A DNA stretch of 64,000 bases, from assembly GCA_047291315.1 (NCBI GenBank), contig JBDPYZ010000011.1, positions 20,001 through 84,000 of the forward strand, in the 5' to 3' direction. Below are positions 1 to 10,037 of this stretch, piece by piece (the first letter of the stretch is position 1; every line of letters starts with the position of its first letter). The notes below the pieces were generated by a model. It was not told the DNA's origin. It ran no database searches and worked only from the letters and a program-made list of their open reading frames with translations. Made by a program: the position numbers and the translations under genes. The DNA comes from Arsenophonus fragariae (GTDB lineage Bacteria; Pseudomonadota; Gammaproteobacteria; Enterobacterales; Enterobacteriaceae).

Positions 1-1552
1 TACTTTTGGGATGGTGTATTTAATATTGCCAGTATCGTTTTGGATAGTATTGAAATAGCTCATGCGCAAAATGAGTTGCCACTGACGGTTTTTAGTGTTC
101 AGTTAGTAGGCAACTATTTTGCCGATGTTGATTTGCCTTATAGAGAGGGCGGTTATCGTCAGGTAACGAAGTACTTGCCAGTGATGTGGTTATTACGATT
201 ATGTAGCAGATGTAGGGGCAGTTATTACAGAACTGGACTTACGGCAAAATAAACTGACTTTTGATAGCTAATGTTTTTATCGTAATGATCCTACTTACGC
301 TGTTGGTTCAGGTAAAAGTAATTATTTCTTTTTCTGGCCCAATCGTGACCTAAATCGAGATAAAAGTCAGGCTATTAATATTCGACAGGGGTTGGGCTAT
401 CAAAATAGTCAGTTTAATTTTAAGTATGGCGAGCATGCGTTGATTCTACTAGGCGCGCCTATACCTACTTATATTATCATTATATGATCTTACCTTTTGT
501 CACTGTAGGAGATGATAGGGAATTTGATATATTAAGAAAACTGAAACAAGATGAACGATTTGATTTTTATGTTTTTCCCGGAGAACGCGCAATTTATAGG
601 ATTATACCAAATTATGTTTCAATCCCCATTAAAGTGATTTTGGACGATCACGATTTGCTGATCCTAACATTGCCAGTGGATTTTCAACGCTATATCACTT
701 ATCAGTTGATTGGTGGTAAGGGAGAATACCCGGATTAGTTTAGCGAAAGAGGTGTCAGTAAGCTTACTATCAAATAATACTAATACGCGTTGGGTGTTGG
801 ATTCGCGTTATCTTAAATCGTGCAGCAATATGAAGGTTAGTGATGAGGGTTACTATCTCTATATTGATAATGTAGTAATAACCTTATCGGAAAGTGCTGG
901 TCAGATTTCTGTGATAAATAGGGAAGGGATTTTTTTGATGAAAAAAGTAAGAAAATGCATATTATTCATATGGATGCAATGCATTTCAATAATAGTAGTT
1001 CACTGAATATCTAAAAATGTTAGCCAATATTCAGGATCATCTGACGGCGTTTGTGGTCATCGATCACTATCAACCTGACAATGCTGTTGGTGAAATGGGC
1101 AGAGTCTATTATGAGACCGCTCGTAGCCGTATGATTTATACTAATCGGCCAGGTGAGGCAGAATTTCTGAGTCAAGCGGTTTTAGCTAAAGTGGAAGGCG
1201 ATAAAGCCTGGTTTTATCGGGATACAGCTATTTGGCAGGTAGAGATGAGCAGGGGCAAGATATTACAGCAGTATTTGCCTTTTAGTTTTACAACTGAAAG
1301 TCATGACACCATTCGTAGCTATACAATACAGGGAAATGGCCAATTACTTTTTGTTATCGCGCGAGGAAAGGATGTTGGTTGTGTCTATACTGTTGAGACA
1401 CAGCTTTAAAATTGCTGGTAATCAATGGTGATAAAGTGCTGTTGGCGATGTTAGATGAGGTTAAATCGAAGGTAAATTCTAGTGTAACAGTTAACAATTC
1501 TGAGCTGTTATTATCTGAAGGCCCTAAAATCCCTTTCTTGGAAGTGAAGTAG
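1..1552 (+). pseudogene. Decayed toxin, TcdA/TcdB-type pore-forming domain (Mcf/FitD-like)
   Basis: Fragments in at least three frames read as one protein, starting inside the gene at base 1 (YFWDGVFNIASIVLDSIE) and ending near 1552. Recognisable blocks, recalled from the pore-forming/translocation domain of Photorhabdus Mcf-type and clostridial TcdA/TcdB toxins, are DLPYREGGY, NRDLNRDKSQAINIRQGLGY, the FDFYVFPGERAIYRIIPNY block near 560-620, and AVGEMGRVYYETARSRMIYTN near 1080-1150. There are in-frame stops (near 270 and 475) and frameshifts near 195, 715 and 1010, so no full product can be made. The family inserts into endosomal membranes of animal cells. The 5' part lies outside the window. 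Domain call is good; which toxin it was is less sure. Confidence 0.65.
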
Positions 1553-1694
1553 ACAGCCGATATGAACTTGTTTCATCAACCGTGCTTGTTCGGAGTTAGG
1601 TGGCTAAATACTCTATTTATCCGGCTATTTTGATGGACAGGAAAAACATTGTTGGTTAATAATGAAAGGTAAGGCATCTACATAAAGCAATCAT

Positions 1695-1986
1695 CTTAAA
1701 CCTACCCAAAGTCAAGTCGACAGAGAGTGATTCGCTGAACTCTGCAAATGAGCTGAAAGATAGTCATTAGCCAGATATGCTCAACCGCTTTCTTTTTAAA
1801 AAAGCCATTTTTCCAGACACCTTTTTTAACGCACAACCAGCCACGGGTGATGGAAAAATGAATATGCGGATGCTGATTTAGCTGTCTACCATAGGTATAT
1901 AGCGCGTAAAAGATACCGATTTCGATATCCGTTTTACGAGCAAAACATAAGATGGCTCGTGTTGCACAACGGAAAAAATTATTAAG
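1695..1986 (-). mobile_element. IS91-family transposase fragment
   Basis: On the minus strand, 1960 down to 1700 reads with little interruption as ALYTYGRQLNQHPHIHFS, then an ITRGW block and KKAVEHIW. The HPHIH stretch after a YGRxL motif is the HUH-type histidine motif of IS91/IS801 transposases, which move by rolling-circle transposition. Only this internal piece remains, with no terminal sequences or second catalytic region. It ends where kbaY is cut off, so insertion or deletion linked to the element probably truncated kbaY. Confidence 0.6.
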
Positions 1987-1989
1987 TCA

Positions 1990-2196
1990 CGGCCAGTTAT
2001 CATTAAAGAAAGGCCAAAGTAAGTGAGGCGTAGTAAAGGTACTCTGTGTACCGTCAAGAATGACCGGTGAAGACATTTTGGCCGCACTTTCAACAACGAC
2101 TTGGATAGTTTCTAAATTATGAACATTAAATGCGGATATTGCATATTTCCCCCGTTGGGCATTTTTTAGCATTTCTCGGGTAGAAATTAAATACAT
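1990..2196 (-). pseudogene. kbaY: Tagatose-bisphosphate aldolase, N-terminal fragment
   Basis: The first ~60 residues (MYLISTREMLKNAQRGKYAI, then AFNVHNLETIQ and SSPVILDGT) match the start of class II tagatose-1,6-bisphosphate aldolases KbaY/GatY, which split tagatose 1,6-bisphosphate at the end of galactosamine or galactitol breakdown. The reading breaks near 2020, where IS91-like sequence begins; the metal-binding histidines and the rest of the barrel are gone. It follows the PTS EIIA gene by 9 bases, as expected for the end of an aga operon. Confidence 0.8.
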
Positions 2197-2205
2197 GGTA
2201 ACTCC

Positions 2206-2638
2206 TTAAATACCATCATTATTATTGGATATTTTATTTTGCTGTTGCTGTTGCCATAAACTAGTTAATCCTTGATGACCACAATTCAGTGCCATATCGC
2301 GAAATTTTTTTGCATCGATCGTTTGTCGTTCCAGCATTATTTCGACAGCCATTTGCATATTCGTTCCCGTTAGGACTTGCCATTGTGGATGGTGCAATGT
2401 TAACTGCGCGGCTTGAGAAAATGGTGTGCGGCCTAGTAAATCAGTAAGAAATACTACGCCGTCACCCTTATCACAAATTTTACTGGCTTGATTTAATGCT
2501 TGATATAAATCTTCTGTTGTCATGCCTTCAGTAAAATGAATGGGAGTACACTGCGATTGTTTCCCAACAATTTGATCCATTGCTTGGCATTAAACCACTA
2601 GTAAAACTTCCATGGCCGGTAATGACAATGCCTAACAT
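2206..2638 (-). pseudogene. agaF: PTS EIIA, N-acetylgalactosamine (mannose family), frameshifted
   Basis: The true start is at 2638 (MLGIVITGHGSFTSGL), which carries the active-site histidine of mannose-family EIIA domains in ITGHG. A one-base frameshift near 2590 separates this from the rest, which continues in frame to 2206 with GVVFLTDLLGRTPF and LTGTNMQMAVEIML, both typical of AgaF. In the intact system this cytoplasmic subunit passes phosphate from HPr to EIIB. It lies between EIID and the aldolase fragment on the same strand. Almost full length apart from the frameshift. Confidence 0.8.
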
Positions 2639-2647
2639 ATTTACTCC

Positions 2648-3359
2648 AATTATAAGAATCCAATTAATTTACCTGCCAGCACAAATAGGATGGTAATTCC
2701 GATCATTTTTACTGATGAAAGCCACGTTTCAAAAACCGTAGACGATTAGTGTGAAAGCCAGTGGCAATAAATTGGGCATTAATTTATCCAGTACATCTGT
2801 TTGTAATGCCATCTTGACCTAACTGTCCTTTAGTATTAAAGGTGTAGATAGATGAATATAAAAGGCTATTAGTCAGTACTATGATTACTGTCATACCAAC
2901 AATAGAGGCAGTCGAATAAGCCAAAATAAGGCATCACCAATTACTCCTAATGGCCTCATCAAGGCAACTTTAACCGAGCGGATAGTAGATTTTTTCTTTA
3001 CTGCGCTCCATTGCTAATACTAGGTCGGATAAAAAAGTGATATCAAAAGGGTGAATATTAATAAATTCCATATGCATCTTCATCGAATTCGCTAGATCTT
3101 GTAGATTTTTATGAATTTTATGCAAAGCGGGAATAAGTGTATATAACTATCTACCGGCTTGCATACGTTCATAGTTAAAAGATGCTTGCAAAAGTAGCGA
3201 ACGTAGCGCTATAACATTGATGTCATAGGATGTTAATGCTTTGTCAGGTGAGGTATCAATATAGTCATCACTCTCTACCTGGTTGATGGGAAGGGCTTGT
3301 GCCATGCGGTTTTCGCTTTTTTTTGTCATTTCTTCATCAGATCCATTAAATGTCATCAT
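2648..3359 (-). pseudogene. agaE: PTS EIID, N-acetylgalactosamine family
   Basis: The N-terminal piece (3359-3147) contains RSLLLQASFNYERMQAG, the conserved opening of mannose-family EIID proteins. After a stop at 3147 the family pattern continues in broken frames (MHMEFINIHPF near 3060, LDKLMPNLLPLAFTLIVYGF near 2770). EIID is a membrane subunit that, with EIIC, forms the sugar channel. Several stops and frameshifts make it dead. agaD and agaE paralogues cannot be told apart from this remnant. Confidence 0.75.
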
Positions 3360-3381
3360 TCATCTTCTGTTGATTGGTTGG

Positions 3382-3720
3382 CTATGGTATGTTTGTTGTC
3401 TCTCCATCATTATTACGAGTGCGGTTAACGAAATCGATTAAAGCGATAGCTATAATCGGTAGATTAAGGAAGAAGACCGCGAGAAAACTTAAGATAAAAT
3501 AAGCTACATAAATTTTTTTCATCGTGATTTTCATTAGTAAAGCAAAGCCAATTGTAGGCATCATACCTCGGGCAACAGCCAGTCCATCGAGCAGCTATTG
3601 TGGGGCTTTTTGCACCATAGCACTGGCTGCACCAGCGCCTAAATAAATAGCCAAGAAGACAACGGTAAAATAAAAACAGAATAGAATAATAATGCCAAAA
3701 TAGTTTACCTACTCAATACC
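3382..3720 (-). pseudogene. agaW: PTS EIIC, N-acetylgalactosamine family, C-terminal remnant
   Basis: The last 60 residues (MMPTIGFALLMKITMKKIYV, then LPIIAIALIDF) match the C-terminal membrane segment of AgaC/AgaW-type EIIC permeases. Upstream to about 3720 the match continues only in shifted frames. The N-terminal two thirds and any EIIB gene are missing between here and kbaZ, so a deletion has removed them. Confidence 0.65.
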
Positions 3721-3759
3721 TTACCAATTGAGGTTTTTGACCATTTAATCGCATTTATG

Positions 3760-4640
3760 CATCATGGGTGAATAAAGCGTAAATAATGGAGTAATGCAAC
3801 CTTGCACCTCAATAGAAAAAGGAGGGGCAATCCAAATAGCAACTTTAGGATTTGTCGAATAATAGCGAAATGATTGCATACCATATTTTGGTAAGTTTGT
3901 GCTGTTTGATAATCTGTTGAGTGGGCTTCGTAAATGATATAGGGATGGGTTTCAATATATTGGTTAAGTGTTTTAGCTTTTTCTGGTTGGTAAGGTTTTA
4001 CTTAGCGATGGTAAAATTTAATACCTGGTTGAAAAACTAAAGCGATCACTCTTGATCAAACGTCGGTGAGTCCTGTATTTTGGCAAGCTCTGATTTAGCA
4101 CCACCAGGTGTAAGAACCTCAGTACCAATAACATAAATCGGCGCTTCACCGCCATTTTCTCGCCAACGGCGCTCTGCCACTGAGTACAAAAGGGTTGCAC
4201 GTTGAGCAATAATTTAGCATGTCAAAGGTGTTGCATCGTCAGCACAAGGCATTGAACAATCAAGATGAATTTTTCGAAATCCTGCGTTGACATAGTCGTA
4301 GATAAGAGTTTCTGAAAATATTATGGTTTGGTCTGCACTATGTTCTTGCTAAGCATTAGGCCTTAGATGATCACGACCTAGCCAAATTTGTTGTGTGCGT
4401 AAACCAGTTTATTAGGGATGTTGAATATTTTATCGCGAAAATCTATGGGTTGCATGCCGGTATAGATTCCAAATTGATTAACTTGATTAGAAGTAGCTTC
4501 AATTAATACCTCTGTTTTTCTTTCTTTTGCAATCTCTAACGCGTTTTCTAAAAAATACCCAAGGGTTGGCGGAACAGACAGAATAGATTCCGACCTCTTC
4601 ACCTGATTTGTGGCGATGAATAAGTTGTAGTAGCGACTGC
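3760..4640 (-). pseudogene. kbaZ: Tagatose-bisphosphate aldolase accessory subunit KbaZ/GatZ
   Basis: Reading leftward from about 4640, a shifted frame gives HRHKSGEEVGIYSVCSANPW. The main frame then gives TEVLIEATSNQVNQFG and the IYTGMQPIDFRDK block, YVIGTEVLTPGGAKSEL near 4130, and YIIYEAHSTDYQTAQTY near 3930; all are landmarks of KbaZ/GatZ, which stabilises the tagatose-bisphosphate aldolase. At least three frameshifts and several stops break it. Its N terminus is fused in frame to the end of the agaR remnant by indels. Confidence 0.8.
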
Positions 4641-4644
4641 ATAA

Positions 4645-5270
4645 TATTTCCCTGCTAGCTGATGTCTGATGTGCTACATCACATATAATACGATTAAGAT
4701 AAGCCTCGTCTGGATGAGGTGTTGTGATGTCAGCTTTAAGCTCAAAACCATCAACTTCAAGAAACAAAGCATTGAAACGATATTGAGCTAGCTGTTGTTC
4801 TGCGATAGAACCATAAAGTGAGTAGGAATTTTTACGCGTATTTCCACCTAGAACAATCACATCAATTTGCTCAAAATTGGCTAATTCGTAAGCGATATTA
4901 AGTAGGTTGGTCATAATCACCAATGCATTATCATTATTTCAAAAAGGCGCAATTTCAGTGGTTGTTGAGTCTGAGTCAATAATTAACGAATCGCCATCTT
5001 GTACAAATTCTGCCGCTTTTGCTGCGATCAATATTTTTAGTGTTTTATCTATTTGCCCTTTTATTTGAAAAGGTCGGTCGAAAATAAATTTATTATTTGC
5101 CATTGCTCTACCATATGAGCGTAATGCACAGTTTTTTTTCTAAATAACGTAGATCATTACGAATGGTAACAAGGGAGACATTAAAACGCCGACTAAGGGG
5201 TGTAACTTTTACACTACCATCATGGTATAGCATGTCGATAATAGTTTCTTGGTATTTTATTATATTAGTA
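4645..5270 (-). pseudogene. agaR: aga operon repressor, DeoR family
   Basis: The DNA-binding N terminus is visible at 5270-5140: RRFNVSLVTIRNDLRYLEKK, a DeoR-type winged helix. After stops between 5130 and 4925 the effector domain resumes: MTNLLNIAYELANFEQIDVI, then LGGNTRKNSYSLYGS and FDGFELKADITTPHP-like sequence, typical of AgaR. AgaR represses aga genes until the sugar phosphate is present. It precedes kbaZ on the same strand, so the locus read agaR-kbaZ-EIIC-EIID-agaF-kbaY. Every gene in it is now broken. Confidence 0.8.
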
Positions 5271-6260
5271 CTTATATTAACTCTGTTACGTTATTACATT
5301 ATGGTGGTAAACAATAGAAATAAAGTTAATTGGACAAACAACGCATTAGTAATTACAGCAAAAGCAAGTAAACGAAACTATAATCCTGGTTAAAGTTCAT
5401 TTTTATAAAATATTGAGTTTGTATTATTTTCGATTTATGAAATATAGAAAGTAATAATATTGTGATGATTTTAATAAAATTTAGGCTAGATAATGTGGTA
5501 TTTGATAAAAAATTATGCACGATTAAAACGAAAGATATTTTATTTAGTCACAGTATTATTGCTTATACAGGTGGGAGTGATAGAGATCACAAAATAAAAA
5601 ATACTTAGCGCAATGAATAAAGAATTTATTAACGCTTTTAGCGAAGATAAAAGAATTATTTTAAATATTATTAAAATACAATATTTATTATTTTATTGAT
5701 CATATAAATTAATTACTAGATTATTATTATACTTAACAAAATAAGTTTGCTTAATATTAAAAATTTATCTGTTATTAGTGTGAAAATAATATCAATTTTT
5801 GAATTAATTTTTATATACTTACAAATATTCATCTTATTTGATGAGTTTTATGGAATATTATTTTAGTGCAAAAACAAATAAAGCGGTTGCGATTAGTGTA
5901 TTATTCGCTTTATCAAAGATCAGAGGCATATTTTTACTATAGTTAAAATTTTAACTATTTTTCATTACATGCTATGTTTTATTTATTTATTTATTTATTT
6001 ATTTATCTATCTAGATTGAATTGATTGATGGCAAAATTTGCTTAGCTGTGAGTAGCGGGAAAATACGATTATTGAATAATAAACTGTTTAAATCATTAAG
6101 GGCATTGATTATTTTTATCTGTACTATTTATTATCTCAATCGGATAAGCAACATTAAGGTATAAATTGCTGCTACATGGTTATAAATAACATTTTTAAAA
6201 TATGTTAATTTATTAGATAAACATTCTGATGAATAGTATAAAACCAAAAGGATAATGATT
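5271..6260. other. AT-rich intergenic stretch, no gene recognised
   Basis: About 990 bases between agaR and the SDR remnant. It is very AT-rich, with stops in all frames. Short open stretches on both strands do not resemble any family I know. Apart from the ATTT repeat at 5981 I see nothing functional. Confidence 0.6.
5981..6004. repeat. ATTT tetranucleotide repeat, six copies
   Basis: Six perfect tandem copies of ATTT in non-coding DNA. It is not inside any gene, so a phase-variation role is unlikely. Confidence 0.85.
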
Positions 6261-6990
6261 ATGGCACTAGAATTGCGCGTAAAGTTATTGTTGTTGTCAG
6301 TGCAAGTAGTGGATTAGGTGAAGAGTTAGCTTGCCATTTAGTTAACGATGGCGCCAAGCTGGTTTTAGGAGCATGTCGTCTAGATAGGTTGCTAATCATT
6401 AGCCGAAGAATTAAATCTTGATAAAGAAGCCGTTGTTGCAATCGATGTTACAAAAGCTGAACAAGTGCAGGCATTAGTTGATAGAGCAATTGCTTTGTAT
6501 AACTGAATTTATGTGATAGTTAATAATGGCGGTATTATGCTGCAATCACTGTTAGAAGATTGCCATATTAGTCAATGGAATGGGATGAATCGATATTTAC
6601 TTAAAAGGAGTGCCTATGGCATAGCCACAGCACTTCCCTATATGAAAAAACAGATGAGTGGCCATATTATTAATACATAGTCAGTAGCCAGGAAATAAGG
6701 TAAAGTCAGGAGGTGCTGCAGTTTATTCAGCTACCAAAGCGGCGGTACGCGTGATCTCGGAAGGTTTGCGTAAAGAAACGATATCTTATCACATTAGAAC
6801 CACAGTGATTTCTCCAGGGGTAATCACTAGTGAGTTGCTTGATAGTATTACTGATCCAGATATTGCTGCCAGAATGCGATCTTTTATAACGATTATGCCA
6901 TTCCGGCAGATTCCTATGCTAGATCGGTTATTTTTGCTATTAAATAACCAGAAAATATGTATATTAATGAAAGTTTTTTCATCAAACTAG
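6261..6990 (+). pseudogene. Short-chain dehydrogenase/reductase (SDR), decayed
   Basis: Starts as VVVSASSGLGEELACHLV, a Rossmann nucleotide-binding motif with the usual TGxxxGxG altered to SASSGLGE. Further on come VVAIDVTKAEQVQALVDRAI, VNNGGIM (the NNAG motif), and near 6725 a shifted frame with YSATKAAV, the catalytic YxxxK. The C-terminal piece (6751-6990) contains TTVISPGVITSELLDSI. Frameshifts near 6390, 6680 and 6745 and stops near 6505 and 6680 inactivate it. SDRs are NAD(P)-dependent oxidoreductases; the substrate cannot be told. Confidence 0.8.
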
Positions 6991-7103
6991 GTAAGAATTT
7001 TAATAATATTTTCAATAGACTTAATTAGATAGGTTTATTTATTTTTATTAATTAATACTAATAGACAAGTTTGTTATTAAACTAGTATTAATAATTAGAT
7101 TTA

Positions 7104-7856
7104 TCAGAAAGCATAACCTAATTGTATAGATGTTTTGGTACTGGTCCGTTTTGGTGCCGAGAGTGGAGGATTGTCATTCCAGTTCACATTATAAATCAAA
7201 TTAAGTGACAGTCGTTCACTCATGACAACTTGCAAAGCAGTTTCTGAGATAGCGGAAGAGTCATCGCTGAGTCGAGTGAAAAATGATATACCTTGTTTAA
7301 ATTTAGTATTGTCAGTAATTTTCCATTCATAGTTTGTAGCAATGTAGCCTAATCCGGTTATTTCATGGCCATTACTAGTAAAATGTTCATATCTAACGCT
7401 TGGGCCAGCTTCAACTTTTAGTGAATGAATTGGTCCATCAAATATTTGTCGACCATAACCCAGGGCAAACACGTCTTTAGAATCGAAACCATTATATCTA
7501 TCCGTTAACCAACTAGCTTGCCCAAATAGATAATCATATTTAGTTAAATTATATCGTGTCCTAGCACCTAACTGATAGATTTCTGATGATCTTTTATCAT
7601 TGGAGGAGTTGTTGGTGGCATTTCCCCAAAAGCTATAAGCTATGTTTGAAGAATAGAGTGTTAGTGCCGATTTTGCTGTTAAGTTTGAACTCTTTGAGTT
7701 TCCCATTTGCACTTGATAACCACCTGATATTGACATTTCAATATCCTTTTTTGCCGTTGCAGGGTCATCCATAACGCTAAATGGGCTATCATTACCTATC
7801 GCAAGCGGACTAATAAAAAATGTCATCCATAAAATTTTTTTATCAACAGCGATCAT
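7104..7856 (-). CDS. ydiY: DUF481 outer-membrane protein YdiY
   Basis: Intact 250-residue protein with an AGGAGA ribosome site before its ATG and a signal peptide at residues 1-21 (cleavage near LAIGND). Residues 24-34 (SPFSVMDDPAT), RSSEIYQLGARTRYNLTKYD and FGQASWLTDRYNG match E. coli YdiY throughout. Alternating hydrophobic residues and the terminal aromatic (GYAF) indicate an outer-membrane beta-barrel. YdiY is known as an acid-inducible protein of unknown function in E. coli. It is one of the few undamaged genes in this part of the window and stands alone between a decayed SDR gene and the T3SS remnants. Confidence 0.9.
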   Translation of the reverse strand: MIAVDKKILWMTFFISPLAIGNDSPFSVMDDPATAKKDIEMSISGGYQVQMGNSKSSNLTAKSALTLYSSNIAYSFWGNATNNSSNDKRSSEIYQLGARTRYNLTKYDYLFGQASWLTDRYNGFDSKDVFALGYGRQIFDGPIHSLKVEAGPSVRYEHFTSNGHEITGLGYIATNYEWKITDNTKFKQGISFFTRLSDDSSAISETALQVVMSERLSLNLIYNVNWNDNPPLSAPKRTSTKTSIQLGYAF

Positions 7857-8252
7857 GCGTTCTCCTATTATGACTTTTATGTTATCTAAATTAAGAATAA
7901 GATAGTTTAATAATTCTCCAATATAGATAAAATTATGTTTTTATGCCAGCAATGTTTGGTTGTCGTCATTTGATTAAACTAACTGGCTAAATACTGAAAT
8001 ATATTTCAATCAATACTTTACTTGAGTCAGTTGAACAAAAAATGATAATTTAATCTATTGAAATATATAATAAAATATTAAATTACTATTTAGTAATCGA
8101 TTTTTTCCAATTATTAGAAAACGAACAAAATATAGGAATTTTCTTATAACAAATTTACTATAAACTTGACAATTATTTATCATTGTATGGCTTAGTAAAT
8201 GTATTTTGGCAGGAGAATAATATTATTTAATTTTTTATCTATTGGTATTAAG
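7857..8252. other. AT-rich intergenic region
   Basis: About 400 bases upstream of ydiY, which is read away from it. It probably holds the ydiY promoter, but AT-richness prevents a confident choice. No ORF or RNA gene recognised. Confidence 0.5.
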
Positions 8253-8660
8253 TTAAAATAATGCGTATTTTCCTAGTAATGTTTGTTTGATTGAATTAAG
8301 TTGACCCTCAATAGTAGCATTTAACATACCGACTTCGATTTCTAAAATATAATCTTTCTCTTTTAATCTTGGATTTTCAACAATGTCGATATATTCAATT
8401 TCTGGCTGTATTTTATGTAGTTTGGTTAGTTTAACTTTGCAAAAATTAACTTGCTTCGGTGAAATGTGTAAAATAACTTTTTTATTTTGATGCACAAGCG
8501 CAAGATTTTGGCTGATATTTTTATATAACAGCTCACCAGGTTCATAATTAGCAATAATTTTTCGCATGGCTTTTATAGAGATATTAACTAATTGTCTTTC
8601 GACTTGTTGATAAAAAATTTGGCAATTTATTAAAGTTTGATGAATAATTTCTGCTTGTTG
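8253..8660 (-). pseudogene. sctL: T3SS stator/ATPase regulator SctL (YscL/HrpE), truncated
   Basis: The C-terminal half is open from 8567: MRKIIANYEPGELLYKNISQ, then KVILHISPKQVNF and PRLKEKDYILEIEVGMLNAT. This is the FliH/YscL pattern, with IEVGMLNATIEGQLN corresponding to the conserved ETExGxIDAS region. The same frame upstream adds EIIHQTLINC and VERQLVNISIKA before ending where sctS sequence begins head-to-head. SctL links the export ATPase to the sorting platform. The N-terminal third is lost, so it is very likely non-functional. Confidence 0.7.
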
Positions 8661-8840
8661 TTGTAGCCGCTATTGTCGGGACTTTAGTCTAATTAATTCA
8701 AGCTTTAGCTCAGCTCCAGGAACAAACATTAGGGTTTTTATTTAAACTAATCAGTGTCCTTGTCACTTTGTTGGTAATTCCGATTGGTTGGGGGATGAAA
8801 TCTATTGTTTTACTGATCTGATCTTTCAACGGATTGTAAA
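8646..8840 (+). pseudogene. sctS: T3SS export apparatus SctS (YscS/SpaQ), fragment
   Basis: The plus frame gives FLLVVVAAIVGTLV, a stop, then LIQALAQLQEQTLGFLFKLI and a final hydrophobic helix. LIQAxxQxQEQTL is the hallmark loop of SctS, a two-helix inner-membrane export protein. The first helix is cut at the junction with sctL, one in-frame TAA lies between the helices, and the frame ends at 8821. It directly precedes sctT as in intact T3SS operons. Confidence 0.75.
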
Positions 8841-8848
8841 CTTATAAT

Positions 8849-9617
8849 GCTTTTTCAAGAGTTATAACAATATTTATTAACTTATTCGCTGTTTATTCCT
8901 CGGTTATTGGGATGTTTCACCACATTATATATTTTGAGTAAAAAATTATTAGGCGGGACACTGCTGAGAAATGACATTATATTTTCTTTAATATTTTTTT
9001 TATACTTACCATTGACTCACAATTAATATCAATGGCAATGAATATATTTTATTAATTATTTAAGAAACATTACTGGTTTTTTCGGCTTTATTGCCGCAAT
9101 ACTTTTCTGGATGATGCAATCTATCGGTTTTATGATCGATAATCAACGTGGTACCATAATGGCTTCTATTATTAACCCACTGTTTGATGAACAAACCTCG
9201 CCAATGGGACTGTTTTTTAGTCAAGCTTTTATAATGCTATTCTTTATTAGTGCCAATTTTCTATTACTAATACAAACCCTTTATCACAGTTTTTCCATTT
9301 GGCCTATACATCACTTTTTACTTAGCTTTAATGAACAATTATTACCATTTTTCATTCAGCAATTTAAATTGATGTTAGATAGCTTTCTGATATTAGCTAC
9401 ATCTTTAGTAATTGCTATGTTTATTGTTGAATGGGGATTAGCATTAGTTAGCTATTTTGCCACTTCACTCAATGTTTTTATCTTATCTATATCTTTAAAA
9501 GGCATCATTTCTAGTTTATTGTTAGTCAGTTGTTTTAGTGTATTAATCTTTAACGCTAAAAGAATACAAAATCAAATAAATAAAAATTTTAAAATATTAA
9601 TTCAAATGATGAGCTAA
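8849..9617 (+). pseudogene. sctT: T3SS export apparatus SctT (YscT/SpaR)
   Basis: Frame from the ATG at 8849 (MLFQEL, stop, YLLTYSLFIPRLLGC) through to 9617 with stops near 8867, 9023 and 9034. The last 168 residues are open and include SIGFMIDNQRGTIMASIINP and SPMGLFFSQAFIMLFF, the conserved cytoplasmic loop and following helix of SctT/FliR-like proteins. Six or so hydrophobic helices are visible. SctT forms part of the export gate. The 3' two thirds could in principle be translated from the ATG near 9111, but without the N-terminal helices activity is improbable. Confidence 0.8.
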
Positions 9618-10037
9618 ACAGCATTTGGCACGTTTAGTGCACGGTATTCTCTCGTCTTTAGTTACACGTCAGATAGAAGTATTATGAAGCATTACGCCAC
9701 ATTGGTTGCTATATGCAGTTTAAACCGGCTGTATTCATTATCAACCGAATGGATTCGTTACAGGCGATTGTAACGGGTAAAGTCACGATGGTCGGTGCGA
9801 TTATATAAAACAGCAGAGGTGAATATTCGCTTTTATGCCCCAAATAATAGGGGTTATTGCTAATTAATCAGTTACAGTATCATTTTGATTTACTGCAGCT
9901 CACTTCTTCTTTTACTTCCTCTGAAATCTACCAAGCTCAGCAAGAAATTTATCTACAGGTAACGTTAGCCTGCTCGGATAGTCAATTTGTCCAGGCAACT
10001 TATTAACAACTCATTGATAATGAAAAAAATTTTACTA
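9618..10037 (+). other. Decayed coding sequence, not identified
   Basis: About 420 bases after sctT with coding-like pieces in two plus frames: HLARLVHGILSSLVTRQIEV near 9628 and LQYHFDLLQLTSSFTSSEIY plus QAQQEIYLQVTLA near 9872-9990. Several stops interrupt it. It may be a further secretion-related gene, but I do not recognise the family. Confidence 0.35.

Noticed and set aside
1878..2096. 72-codon minus-strand ORF
   Set aside because: A chance frame across the joint between kbaY and the IS91 fragment; the two real remnants are in other frames.
5163..5393. 76-codon plus-strand ORF
   Set aside because: Opposite-strand shadow of the agaR helix-turn-helix region followed by AT-rich sequence.
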